Shown: positions 36,995 to 45,309 of the stretch, piece by piece
Position numbering within the stretch: the first letter of the stretch is position 1
How the letters are laid out: each line of letters opens with the position of its first letter
The notes under the pieces: generated by a model
What the model saw: the letters and a program-made list of their open reading frames with translations, nothing else
The model's database searches: none
Told to the model about the DNA's origin: nothing
Assembly (NCBI RefSeq): GCF_001306115.1
Contig: NZ_LGCL01000015.1
Coordinates: forward strand, 363,121-427,120
DNA: 64,000 nucleotides
Source: Ornatilinea apprima
GTDB taxonomy: Bacteria > Chloroflexota > Anaerolineae > Anaerolineales > Anaerolineaceae
Reading direction: 5' to 3'
Position numbers and translations under genes: made by a program

Positions 36995-38749
36995 TTGCGT
37001 ACTAAACTTTTTACACTCGCATCTTTATTGATCCTGGCAAGCATGGTTTTATCAGCCTGCCAGCCCGCGGCCTCCCAACCGGCCGCTGATGAAGCCCAGC
37101 CCAAAGTGCTGGTCGGCGAAATCGGCCCTGGCGACATTCCCACCCTCGATCCCTCGCTGGCCACTGACAACTCGTCTTTGCAGGTGATTGAAGAGACCTT
37201 CGTGGGCCTCACCCGCATGAACGAAGAAACCACCGAAATCGTGCCAGGCATGGCCGAATCGTGGACGGTGAGCGATGATGGTCTGACCTACACCTTCAAG
37301 CTGCTGCCGAACGTGCCGTGGGTCAAATACGACGCCATCGCCGATGAAGTGGTTCAGGTAACCGACTGCGAAGGCAACCCGCGCATGGTCACCGCCAAAG
37401 ACTACGAATACGGCTTCCTGCGCACCATCAACCCGGCCACCGCTTCGGACTACTCCTACGTCTTTTCCTTCGCTATTGAAGGCGCAGCCGCTTATAACAA
37501 CGCTGAGACCGATGATCCTTCGACGGTGGGTGTGAAAGCCATTGACGACACCACTCTTGAGATCACCTTCACCAACCCCGCGGCCTACAACATCAACATC
37601 GCCGGCATGTGGATCGGCTCTGCCCTGCCTTCCTGGCTGATCGATGGCGACGACTGCAACGAAGCGCGCGCCGAGCGCTGGACCGAGACCGGTTTCTTCC
37701 AGGGCTACGGCCCCTACGTGATGAAAGAGTGGATTCATGACTCCTACATCACCCTGATCAAAAACCCCTTCTGGCCTGGCACCGAAGAAATTCCCCAGGC
37801 GAAAATTGACCTGGTAACCTGGCACATGCTCGACCAGCCGCCCGCCTTCGCTGAATACGAAGCCGGCAACATGGACTACACCCGCGTGCCCCTGGCTGAC
37901 ATGGACCGCATCAAGACCGACCCCACCCTTTCCGCCGAACTGGTCATCGCCCCGCAGTTGAGCACCTACTACTACGGTTTCAACACCACCGCTCCCTTTG
38001 TGGATGACGCCCGCGTGCGCCGCGCCCTCTCGATGGCCATTGACCGCCAGGCGATCATTGACAACGTAACCAAACAGGAACAGGAACCCGCCCATTGGTT
38101 CTGCCGCCCCGGCCTGGTGGCCTGCCCCACCCTCGACCAATACCCCGATCTGGGCGTCAAGTACGACCCCGAGGCTGCCAAAGCCCTGCTGCAGGAATAC
38201 CTGGATGAGAAGGGCATCACCGCCGCCGATATGGACATCACCCTGATGTTCAACACCTCGGCTGCCCACCAGCGCATCGCCGAATCGATTCAGGCTATGT
38301 GGAAAGACGTTCTCGGCATCGATGTGAAACTGACCAACCAGGAATGGAAAGTCTTCCTGCAGACCGTCAAATCGCTCGAAACCCCGCAGATCTACCGCTC
38401 TGGCTGGAACCTGGACTACCCGGATGCCAACAACTTCACCCGCGAAGTGGTCGCCTCGGGCGGCAACGACAACCCGACCGACACGGAAGGCAATCCCGCT
38501 GGTGGTCTGATGTGGAAGAACGAGAAGTTTGAAGAACTGGTGCGCCAGGCCGCCATCGAAACCGATCCCCAGAAACGCATCGACCTGTACGCCCAGGCCG
38601 AGCAGATCCTGGTCTACGAAGACGCGGCCATGATCCCGATCTACTGGTACACCTCGGTGCAGCTGACCAAGCCGTATGTCCAACGCACCTACTCCAACAC
38701 CGGCACGCAGCACATCGAAAAGTGGGACATCGATCTCACCAAGAAATAG
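36995..38749 (+). CDS. oligopeptide/dipeptide-binding lipoprotein (ABC family 5)
   Basis: A 584-aa lipoprotein. The start is assigned to TTG 36995 because GGAGGAG lies 4-5 bases upstream and the protein then begins with a standard signal, RTKLFTLASLLILASMVLSAC (Cys about residue 23); a frame from 36932 would add an unlikely leader. The mature part shows family-5 hallmarks: LDPSLATDNSS, the VEETFVGLTRM-like segment, LTYTFKLLPNVPW, DARVRRALSMAIDRQAII and YRSGWNLDYPDANNF. It would bind peptides or similar ligands for an ABC importer, but no permease is adjacent. A strong terminator follows. Confidence 0.92.
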   Translation: MRTKLFTLASLLILASMVLSACQPAASQPAADEAQPKVLVGEIGPGDIPTLDPSLATDNSSLQVIEETFVGLTRMNEETTEIVPGMAESWTVSDDGLTYTFKLLPNVPWVKYDAIADEVVQVTDCEGNPRMVTAKDYEYGFLRTINPATASDYSYVFSFAIEGAAAYNNAETDDPSTVGVKAIDDTTLEITFTNPAAYNINIAGMWIGSALPSWLIDGDDCNEARAERWTETGFFQGYGPYVMKEWIHDSYITLIKNPFWPGTEEIPQAKIDLVTWHMLDQPPAFAEYEAGNMDYTRVPLADMDRIKTDPTLSAELVIAPQLSTYYYGFNTTAPFVDDARVRRALSMAIDRQAIIDNVTKQEQEPAHWFCRPGLVACPTLDQYPDLGVKYDPEAAKALLQEYLDEKGITAADMDITLMFNTSAAHQRIAESIQAMWKDVLGIDVKLTNQEWKVFLQTVKSLETPQIYRSGWNLDYPDANNFTREVVASGGNDNPTDTEGNPAGGLMWKNEKFEELVRQAAIETDPQKRIDLYAQAEQILVYEDAAMIPIYWYTSVQLTKPYVQRTYSNTGTQHIEKWDIDLTKK

Positions 38750-38771
38750 TCCGGTTAGCAAACCAACCTTC

Positions 38772-38805
38772 AACATCCCCCCAGAACATCGGGGGGATGT
38801 TTGCT
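38772..38805 (+). terminator. terminator of the oligopeptide-binding gene
   Basis: AACATCCCCCC (38772-38782) pairs with GGGGGGATGTT (38791-38801), with TGCTTCTT after it. Confidence 0.8.
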
Positions 38806-38950
38806 TCTTCCCCCAAACGGTGAGTATTCGCCTGACCAACCGGCCAGGATGCAAATTATCCACTTGCAGGGTGACGCGCCCCCAGGCGGCTGGTATTCTT
38901 AAAATGCGCTAAGAAAGGGAACTGCCCTTCATGCGACAAGGAGACCTTCG

Positions 38951-39577
38951 ATGTACCGCCGAAATTCGTGGATCGTAACCGCCGCCGCCATCACCTCGTT
39001 TCTGGTTGTGATCATCTTTCTCAACTTCCATGTAACCAACCGTGTTTCCGAGACGAATTTCTATTCCAAAGAAGGCGCGCAGGCGTCCGATGTTCTGCGG
39101 CTGCCGCACAATCAGGTTCCGCTGGCCGTGGTGATCAATGGCTCGGGGCTGATTGCCGACGCGCTGCGCGAAGAACTGGCCCGTCTGGTGGCTGAGGACC
39201 AGGAACTGAACCGCGCGGTGGTTTTGCTGCAGCCCGGCCAAAACCCCGCCGGCATGCCCACCCTCGAAGTTGACCTGGTGCCGCACGGCATCGTCTGGAC
39301 GCCGGTGATGTCTTTCGCCAGCATTGAGTGGCGCGTGCGCTTCACAGATGCCGACAACCAGAGCGCGGGGGTCGCCATCCAGCCCATGCACGTCAGCATG
39401 AAGGCAAGCAGCTCGCTGCTGGGCAGCCTGTGGTTGCGTGAATCCAGCCTGGGGATTATGACCTGGCGCGGCTACCGCGACTCGCTCGGCCGCCTGGCCG
39501 CCCAAAACCTGAACAAGGTGCTGGTTGAATATGTGGCCAACCGCCCACTGGCGCAGTTGAGCTTCGCAGCGCAATAA
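38951..39577 (+). CDS. signal-anchored protein of unknown family (1 of 3)
   Basis: A 208-aa protein with an N-terminal anchor (TAAAITSFLVVIIFLNFHV, about residues 10-28) and an external alpha/beta domain. Noticeable segments are LPHNQVPLAVVINGSG, NRAVVLLQPGQ and LEVDLVPHGIVW. No known family was recognised. AAGGAG lies 7 bases before the ATG. The next gene starts 20 bases later and has the same design (anchor, short linker, alpha/beta domain with a long C-terminal helix ending near AAQNLNKVLVE here and IAEEVVKTLSEQ there), so they may be distant paralogues. Confidence 0.75.
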   Translation: MYRRNSWIVTAAAITSFLVVIIFLNFHVTNRVSETNFYSKEGAQASDVLRLPHNQVPLAVVINGSGLIADALREELARLVAEDQELNRAVVLLQPGQNPAGMPTLEVDLVPHGIVWTPVMSFASIEWRVRFTDADNQSAGVAIQPMHVSMKASSSLLGSLWLRESSLGIMTWRGYRDSLGRLAAQNLNKVLVEYVANRPLAQLSFAAQ

Positions 39578-39596
39578 CAAAAGATCAGGAGTTTCC

Positions 39597-40175
39597 ATGC
39601 GTAAATGGATCATCATCGCCGCGCTGGGCGCGGCTATTTTATTCGCAGCCTTGCTGCTGTTGGATTTTCACCTCAGCATCAGCAGCACGGCGCAAAATAT
39701 CAGCGTTTCGCGCATCTCAGGCGGCGCGGGAGACGCGCAAAATCCCAACCCCCTCCCACCGCAGACATCACCGCTGCGCCTGTACACCCCAGACCCCAAA
39801 TTGAGCCAGCTCCTCGCGCGGCAAATCAAAGAAGCCCCCGGGATTGACCAAATTGAGATCGTTTCTGAACTGCCGGAACATACCGGCCAGGCCGTTTTGG
39901 TGGTCACCCTGCCCGAACACAACCGGCTCTGGCTGGGCTTTTTTGCCACTGCTGAAACCAACGCGCAGATGACCTTCGCCAGCGATGGGCAGTGGCAGAG
40001 CAACCATATTGAAATGCGCGACGGCCAGCCGCCGGTGGTGCGGGTGGAAGCCTGCCTGGCGCTGCGCGACCGCTCGGCGGGGTTAATGTCGCGGCCCTGG
40101 TACCTGCGCCACCTGCGCGAGCAAATTGCCGAAGAAGTGGTCAAAACCCTCAGCGAGCAGTTGGCCAGCCAGTAG
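39597..40175 (+). CDS. signal-anchored protein of unknown family (2 of 3)
   Basis: A 192-aa protein: anchor at about residues 4-22 (WIIIAALGAAILFAALLLL), a linker of about 40 residues rich in P, N and G, then a domain with GQAVLVVTLPEHNRLWLGFF in the middle and a C-terminal amphipathic helix. No family recognised. AGGAG 5 bases before the ATG. Co-transcribed with its neighbours judged by 20- and 14-base gaps. It could be a distant relative of the preceding protein. Confidence 0.73.
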   Translation: MRKWIIIAALGAAILFAALLLLDFHLSISSTAQNISVSRISGGAGDAQNPNPLPPQTSPLRLYTPDPKLSQLLARQIKEAPGIDQIEIVSELPEHTGQAVLVVTLPEHNRLWLGFFATAETNAQMTFASDGQWQSNHIEMRDGQPPVVRVEACLALRDRSAGLMSRPWYLRHLREQIAEEVVKTLSEQLASQ

Positions 40176-40188
40176 CGGAGCAATAAAA

Positions 40189-40644
40189 ATGAACCATGTT
40201 ACCAAACCATGGCCGATCATCTTCACCATCTGCCTGGCGCTGTTATTCACTGCCTGCGCCGCCCCTGCCCAGGCCCAACCGCTTTCCCAACCTGCCCTGG
40301 TGATCCGTTCCAGCACCACCGCGCTGGGCGCGGAAGGCGACCAACAACAGATTGGGGTGCTGAGTTATACCTTTGTATTGGAAAATACCAGCCAGCAGGA
40401 TATCCTGCTGCTGGCCTTTACACCACAGCTTAACCCGGCTTATGCGGCGCGCCTGCTCGGTAAATTGCAGGCCGTGCCGGTAGGGTTGGGGCTGAGCGGC
40501 GGAGAGACAGTGGAACTGGGCGGGCAGCTGCGCTTCGACTTCAGCGGCTTAAGCAAACAGGACATTGAGGCGCTTGGCCATCCGCTGGCCGGCTGGCTTA
40601 TTCAAAGCGAGAGTTTCATCCCGCAGCCGGGCAGCCAGCCGTAG
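40189..40644 (+). CDS. small lipoprotein of unknown function (3 of 3)
   Basis: A 151-aa lipoprotein. Signal peptide with lipobox LLFTAC (Cys about residue 22), a short Gln/Pro/Ala tether, then a small beta-rich domain (VIRSSTTALGAEGDQQQIGV, VLENTSQQDILLLAF) resembling an Ig-like or DUF4352-type fold, seen by pattern only. The start at ATG 40189 follows GGAGCAA; an upstream in-frame ATG lies inside the preceding gene. It ends the three-gene set before a bidirectional terminator. Confidence 0.72.
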   Translation: MNHVTKPWPIIFTICLALLFTACAAPAQAQPLSQPALVIRSSTTALGAEGDQQQIGVLSYTFVLENTSQQDILLLAFTPQLNPAYAARLLGKLQAVPVGLGLSGGETVELGGQLRFDFSGLSKQDIEALGHPLAGWLIQSESFIPQPGSQP

Positions 40645-40672
40645 GCCAGCCAAAACCCTCACATGCAAATAA

Positions 40673-40702
40673 AAACGCCGCTTCCGTTGGGGAGCGGCGT
40701 TT
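40673..40702. terminator. bidirectional terminator
   Basis: AAACGCCGCT (40673-40682) pairs with AGCGGCGTTT (40693-40702). A-rich sequence before it and TTT after it give T-runs in both directions, fitting the convergent genes on each side. Confidence 0.8.
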
Positions 40703-40721
40703 CTGATATCTTAACTGCCCT

Positions 40722-42761
40722 TTATGGGGCGCATTCCAGGCGGCTGGCAGCCTCATCAAACACCGCGCGCTCGGCCTCGTCCAATTGCGCCTCCAGATCG
40801 CCCCACACCCGGCACAGCATGCCCTGGTAGCGCGTGTCGGTCTGGTAGGTATTCTGCAGCAGATCAGCCGCCTTTTGCCACTGCCCATCGCGCGCGTACG
40901 CCTGGATGAAGGGAATCCACTCATAGGGTGAATTGGAGGAGGGATTGGCGGTGTTATATCCCTGGTTTTGGGCTTCGTCGCCCAGGCGAACCACCTCGCC
41001 CCAATCCTCAAACTGGCGCGCCAGCGTTGCCTTTTGGTAGTAATAGCACCAGTCGGGGGCCGGTTCTGCGCCAAAAATGCGGGCATCCGGGGCCTCGCCG
41101 TAGGGGTTCTCGGTTTTAATTTGTGCCAGGTTTGAAAGCGGCAGAGCATCGATCACCACATCCGGCAGCAGCGGATGGTCGGTGTCCTGCGTGTCCAAAA
41201 TCCACAGGCAGTTGGTGTCGTGCGGGGGATTGTAGTACATCACCAGACTGTCGAGCGTGTTTCCGCCAATGCGCATATTACGGTATTCATTGTAAATCTC
41301 TTTCCCTTCCAGCCAGGCCTGCGAATCGGGGGCAAACTCGCGCTCCAGGCGGTAAAACCCGCCGAACAGGTCACTGGCCTGCCGCGGCTGGTTGTACAGC
41401 AAACGGTAAGAGAAAGTCGGCAGCACGAACGGGAAGGGCAGATCATCCTCCAGCATCAGTGTCTCAGGCTCAATCCACGGTGCGCGCCAGTAGAGCTGCC
41501 AGTAAACGCGCTTTTGGTACGTCCACGACCAGCGGTAGCTGTTGGCCGTACGCATGTGCAGGCCGGCCGCGATGGAAACCAGAAAAGAGATCAGCAGAAT
41601 TTTGGCGCGGGTATTGCGCGCCAGCCAGTCAATCAGCACCACCCACACCAGCGCCGCGCCAAACATAGCCGGCAGCATAAAGCGATCAGAGAACATCCCG
41701 CCCGCGGTGAACGCCTGGCGGTCGGTGATCCAGATCTGCACGCCGCCCAACAGCACCGCCAGCAGGCTAACGCCCAACGCCTCCAGCGTCCACACGCGCG
41801 GGGTTTCGTGGTCTTCCGGAAAATCAAGGTTCAAGAGATACAGGTACAGCCCCACGCCCAGCCCCACTACCACCGCGGCGGTCATCAAAAAGAAAGGCGC
41901 CGGGAAGTCGGCGGCGATGGCGGGGTCGAGGGTATCAAACCACGACCCGGCCAGCACATACAGCCCGTCTTGCATCACATGGCTGATCAGTTTGGTCAGC
42001 GCCGCAATTGGGTTCTTAACCAGCTCAAACAGCAGCACCGGGCTGTTCACTTCCTTCAACCCCTGCTGGGCATACCACACCCGCCAGCCGGAGAAAGCCG
42101 CCAGAATCAGCAGGTAAGGCAGCCAGAAAAGCAAAGTTTTCTTAAGGCGCTCAGCCTTGTTGGGCGTGCTCTCGCGCAGCGCCAGCCACAGCAGCACCGG
42201 GCGCAGCAGTTCAATGCCCACAAAATATTCCAGTGTGCCCAGGTGCAGCAGCTCACCCACTGCTGATAGCGCCAGCCACAGCCCGCGCCGCCGCGTGGAC
42301 TGGGCCGCCTTGAGCATGCAGCCCAGCGATGCAAAATACAAAGCAAACGCCACCCAATGCTGGTGATACGATACCGCGATGGGCTGTTGGCGGAAGAGCG
42401 GGTACACCGCGAAGAGCAGGGCCGCCCAGGCCATCTGGCGGCGGCGCTGCGGCCAGACCATGCCAAATACCCACCAGAAACCCAGCGCGGTGAAGAAGCG
42501 CAGCACCAGCGAAACAAGATGCCAGGTGATGGGCGTGGAACCGGCCAGCGGAGCGAAAATCATATACGTCCAGGCGGCAAACGGCCGGTCGCCGCTGAAA
42601 TACTTCCAGAACTCGCTCAGCGGAAAAAGCCGCCCCACCAGAATCGTCTCCCAGTCGTCCCAATAGTATCCCAGCCAGGGGATCAGCAGACCAAAGGCCA
42701 GCAGGCAGACCACCGCCAGAGCGATGAAGAAAGTTCGCGGGGAAAATTTTAGGTTGAGCAT
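40722..42761 (-). CDS. large multi-pass membrane protein, GT-C glycosyltransferase-like
   Basis: A 679-aa protein. About ten to twelve hydrophobic segments fill residues 10-430, and a soluble external domain follows to the end, with TPR-like helices near the C-terminus (IQAYARDGQWQKAADLL). The first external loop carries GYYWDDWE with D35-D36, the acidic pair typical of GT-C enzymes that use lipid-linked sugars (PMT/ArnT/STT3 class). The start is ATG 42761 with AGGACCGT upstream; upstream in-frame ATGs lack a ribosome site. Substrate unknown. No glycan genes are next to it. Confidence 0.75.
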   Translation of the reverse strand: MLNLKFSPRTFFIALAVVCLLAFGLLIPWLGYYWDDWETILVGRLFPLSEFWKYFSGDRPFAAWTYMIFAPLAGSTPITWHLVSLVLRFFTALGFWWVFGMVWPQRRRQMAWAALLFAVYPLFRQQPIAVSYHQHWVAFALYFASLGCMLKAAQSTRRRGLWLALSAVGELLHLGTLEYFVGIELLRPVLLWLALRESTPNKAERLKKTLLFWLPYLLILAAFSGWRVWYAQQGLKEVNSPVLLFELVKNPIAALTKLISHVMQDGLYVLAGSWFDTLDPAIAADFPAPFFLMTAAVVVGLGVGLYLYLLNLDFPEDHETPRVWTLEALGVSLLAVLLGGVQIWITDRQAFTAGGMFSDRFMLPAMFGAALVWVVLIDWLARNTRAKILLISFLVSIAAGLHMRTANSYRWSWTYQKRVYWQLYWRAPWIEPETLMLEDDLPFPFVLPTFSYRLLYNQPRQASDLFGGFYRLEREFAPDSQAWLEGKEIYNEYRNMRIGGNTLDSLVMYYNPPHDTNCLWILDTQDTDHPLLPDVVIDALPLSNLAQIKTENPYGEAPDARIFGAEPAPDWCYYYQKATLARQFEDWGEVVRLGDEAQNQGYNTANPSSNSPYEWIPFIQAYARDGQWQKAADLLQNTYQTDTRYQGMLCRVWGDLEAQLDEAERAVFDEAASRLECAP

Positions 42762-43221
42762 ACGGTCCTGTTCGCGATGTGGAATGATGGACAAAGCCGT
42801 TTTGATTATATATCGGACAGCCCATTTTTGCAGAGAGTGAACCCCTTTCAGCAGGGCAATCGCATCACAAACGATGTTACAAACACTGAAAGATTTTATC
42901 CCCGCCCTCGCCAAAGGTGTACTGCGTTAAAATCCTGCCCCAGGGCGGGGAATGAGAGTAAGATGCTGTGGTTTTGCCCCGCAAAGCGGGGCAAAACCAC
43001 AGGAAAAAACATTCTCCCCTTCCCAATTCGGGAAGGGGCTGGGGGATGGGTAAAAGCCAATGGAAATTCAATCATCAAAATTGGATACGAATGTCCTGCC
43101 CACCTGACCAGCCCATTTTCAGACCGGCTGGCCATGCAAAGCCTGACCATGCGCCTCATCCCAAATCAGACCCGCGGCTCTACAATAAGATTGTCAACAA
43201 TAGAAACACAGGAGGGCCGCT
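42762..43221. repeat. intergenic region with three successive GC-rich hairpins
   Basis: 460 bases. Arms: CCCCGCCCT 42900-42908 with AGGGCGGGG 42942-42950; a perfect 17-bp stem 42966-42982 with 42986-43002 and a 3-base AAA loop; CCCCTTCCC 43016-43024 with GGGAAGGGG 43030-43038. The rest holds the divergent promoters of the GT-C-like gene and the 82-aa gene. No gene is supported. Confidence 0.6.
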
Positions 43222-43470
43222 ATGCTGTACACATCTCCACAACTCATTCTCACCCATCACCACGCGCGCGTGGAAAGCGCGCTGCGCGCCGGGCGCGACG
43301 CCGAACGCCTGCGCCAACTGCCAGAGAGCACCTGGCAAATGGACCGCATGAACTACTTGATCTTAAAGCTGTCCGATTTGTTCCTCGTCAAAAAGATGCT
43401 GGCCTTCACCCGTCCGGCGATGTCCATGCGCATCAACCAGCCAGGGCAGGCCGCCTGCTCTCCCCTGTAA
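43222..43470 (+). CDS. 82-aa hypothetical protein
   Basis: A small soluble protein, rich in His, Arg and Leu in its first half (LTHHHARVESALRAGRDAERL), then a Leu/Met helix (MDRMNYLILKLSDLFLVKKML). No family recognised and no signal or membrane segment. The evidence for a real gene is a strong AGGAGGG site 5 bases before the ATG, a defined promoter-sized gap, and a bidirectional terminator 22 bases after the stop. Codon third positions are GC-rich like those of neighbours. Confidence 0.65.
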   Translation: MLYTSPQLILTHHHARVESALRAGRDAERLRQLPESTWQMDRMNYLILKLSDLFLVKKMLAFTRPAMSMRINQPGQAACSPL

Positions 43471-43492
43471 AGCGGACACACTGATGAAAACC

Positions 43493-43535
43493 AAAGAGGT
43501 TTTTGAGCGCTCTTATGGCTCAAAAACCTCTTTTT
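43493..43535. terminator. bidirectional terminator
   Basis: A perfect 16-bp stem pairs AAAGAGGTTTTTGAGC (43493-43508) with GCTCAAAAACCTCTTT (43518-43533). T-runs follow in both directions. It separates two convergent genes. Confidence 0.9.
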
Positions 43536-43556
43536 GTCTCTCGCCCAGGCGGGCGG

Positions 43557-45077
43557 TTAAAATTCCAGGTAACTTACCAGCGCGTCCCAGTTGATGGTCG
43601 GCTGGTGATGGCGCGCCAGGTACTCATCGGCGGCCTGGCCGAGCATGTGGTGCAGCAGAACATCCTTGCCAGTCTTTACATACGGCAGGTCAACGGCCTT
43701 GTCCATCACCGGCTGAAGATAGTGCGCCGGGCGGTGAACCAGCACATCGGCGCTCTCGCCCAGCACTTTTTTCATCACCTCGCTGTTGGGCGCCACCGGT
43801 GTTTTACCAAATTCACCGCGCAGCAGCATTTTGAACTCATTGGAAGCAAACGCGTAGCGCTCGCCCATGATTACATTAAACACTGCCTGCGAACCCACAA
43901 TCTGGCTGGTGGGAGTAACCAGCGGCACATAGCCCACATCAGCGCGCACGCGCGGAATTTCGTCCATCACCGCCTCCAGCGCGCCGGGGTTGCCCATCAG
44001 CGCCAGCTGGTTCTGCAGGTTGGTCAGCATGCCGCCGGGGATCTGCGACTCGAACATGCGTGCGTCAAAATCGGGGTAACCCAGCTCGCTCATCATCTCG
44101 CGCGAGATATCCAGCGCCGCTTCCAGCGACTCATCATCGCCGTTTTGCACCAGGCGCAGCACGCGCTCAACGCTGCGCAGGTCTACATCTTCAAAGGTAA
44201 CCGGGCGGCGTGAGAATTTCTCAAAATCGGGGATGCTGCCGCGCAGCTCGCCAAAGATCTTGTGCAGCTCGGCCTGGGCGCGCAAAAGCAAGCCCTTATC
44301 CAGCCCGTGATCCAGCCCCAGCGCCTCGGCAAACACCACCAGCAGTTCCACCGGCGCATGCGATGTGCCCCCGGCGAAAGGCGTAATCGCGCAGTCCACC
44401 GAATCCGCGCCGTAGACCATGCCCACCACCGCGTTCAGCAGGCCCACACCGGTGGTGGTGTGGCTGTGAATAGCCAGCGGCAGGTTAATCTCGCGCTTGA
44501 TGCGCCGCACCATCTCCAGCGTGTCACAGGGGTGCATCAGGCCGGCCATGTCTTTTATCACCAATTGGTCCGCGCCCGCGGCCGCCAGTTGGTGCGCGTA
44601 TTGGATGAAGAGCTGGGGGGTATGCACCGGGCTGGTGGTGTAAGAAATCGCCGCCTCTGCGATAGCTCCGCTGTCTTTGGTAGCTTTAATCGCCGTCTCA
44701 AGGTTGCGCAGGTCGTTCAACGCGTCAAAAATGCGCATCACCTGCACCCCCGAATCTACCGCCTGGCGCACAAACGCGATCACCAGGTCGTCGGGGTAGG
44801 GCTGGTAGCCAAACAAATTTTGCCCGCGCAGCAGGGCCTGCAGGCGAGCGCGGCTCAGCCGCGCCGAAAATTGTTCCAGGCGTTCCCAGGGATTCTCATC
44901 AAGAAAGCGCACGCTGCTGTCGAGGGTGGCGCCGCCCCACAATTCCAGTGTGGTATACCCGGCATCTTCTAAAATGGGCAAAACGCGCAGCGCCTGGGCG
45001 GTGGTCATGCGCGTGGCAGCCAGGCTTTGCTGGCCGTCGCGCAGCGTTACATCCGTTAATTGAATGCGGACCGTCAT
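43557..45077 (-). CDS. biotin-dependent carboxyltransferase subunit (pyruvate/oxaloacetate type)
   Basis: A 506-aa HMGL-like TIM barrel plus conserved carboxylase (PYC/OADA) domain. Signatures: LTDVTLRDGQQSLAATRM at the N-terminus, VIKDMAGLMHPCDTLEMV with the Lys for metal/carboxylation near 180, and IHSHTTTGVGLLNAVVG. It ends without a biotinyl domain, so it resembles transcarboxylase 5S or the alpha core of oxaloacetate decarboxylase. It moves CO2 between biotin and pyruvate/oxaloacetate. The start is ATG 45077 with AAAAGGAAA upstream. The biotin carrier and partner subunit must be encoded elsewhere. Confidence 0.93.
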   Translation of the reverse strand: MTVRIQLTDVTLRDGQQSLAATRMTTAQALRVLPILEDAGYTTLELWGGATLDSSVRFLDENPWERLEQFSARLSRARLQALLRGQNLFGYQPYPDDLVIAFVRQAVDSGVQVMRIFDALNDLRNLETAIKATKDSGAIAEAAISYTTSPVHTPQLFIQYAHQLAAAGADQLVIKDMAGLMHPCDTLEMVRRIKREINLPLAIHSHTTTGVGLLNAVVGMVYGADSVDCAITPFAGGTSHAPVELLVVFAEALGLDHGLDKGLLLRAQAELHKIFGELRGSIPDFEKFSRRPVTFEDVDLRSVERVLRLVQNGDDESLEAALDISREMMSELGYPDFDARMFESQIPGGMLTNLQNQLALMGNPGALEAVMDEIPRVRADVGYVPLVTPTSQIVGSQAVFNVIMGERYAFASNEFKMLLRGEFGKTPVAPNSEVMKKVLGESADVLVHRPAHYLQPVMDKAVDLPYVKTGKDVLLHHMLGQAADEYLARHHQPTINWDALVSYLEF

Positions 45078-45309
45078 ATTTTCCTTTTCTGTGAAAGCTG
45101 TATTGCTTACCAGTTTGCCAAGCAATCGCAGTGCTTCACCATTAAGCGATCTCTGCCTCTTTCCACTTTCCGGTAAAAAAGCGAAATCTTGGAAATTATA
45201 CCCGAATAAAAGTTAAAATAAGATTAGAAAACCCGATAAAACTGAACAAGCACGGCTGTCTGGTATAACCCCAAACAGCCGGTTTCGTCACAGTATAGAG
45301 AGAATGGGT

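Noticed and set aside
37052..38863. 603-codon open frame antisense to the oligopeptide-binding gene
   Set aside because: His/Gly-rich shadow protein with no ribosome site; the sense strand is a clear family-5 binding protein.
42762..43221. CRISPR array or tRNA in the hairpin-rich gap
   Set aside because: The palindromes differ from one another, have no regular spacing and do not fold as a cloverleaf.
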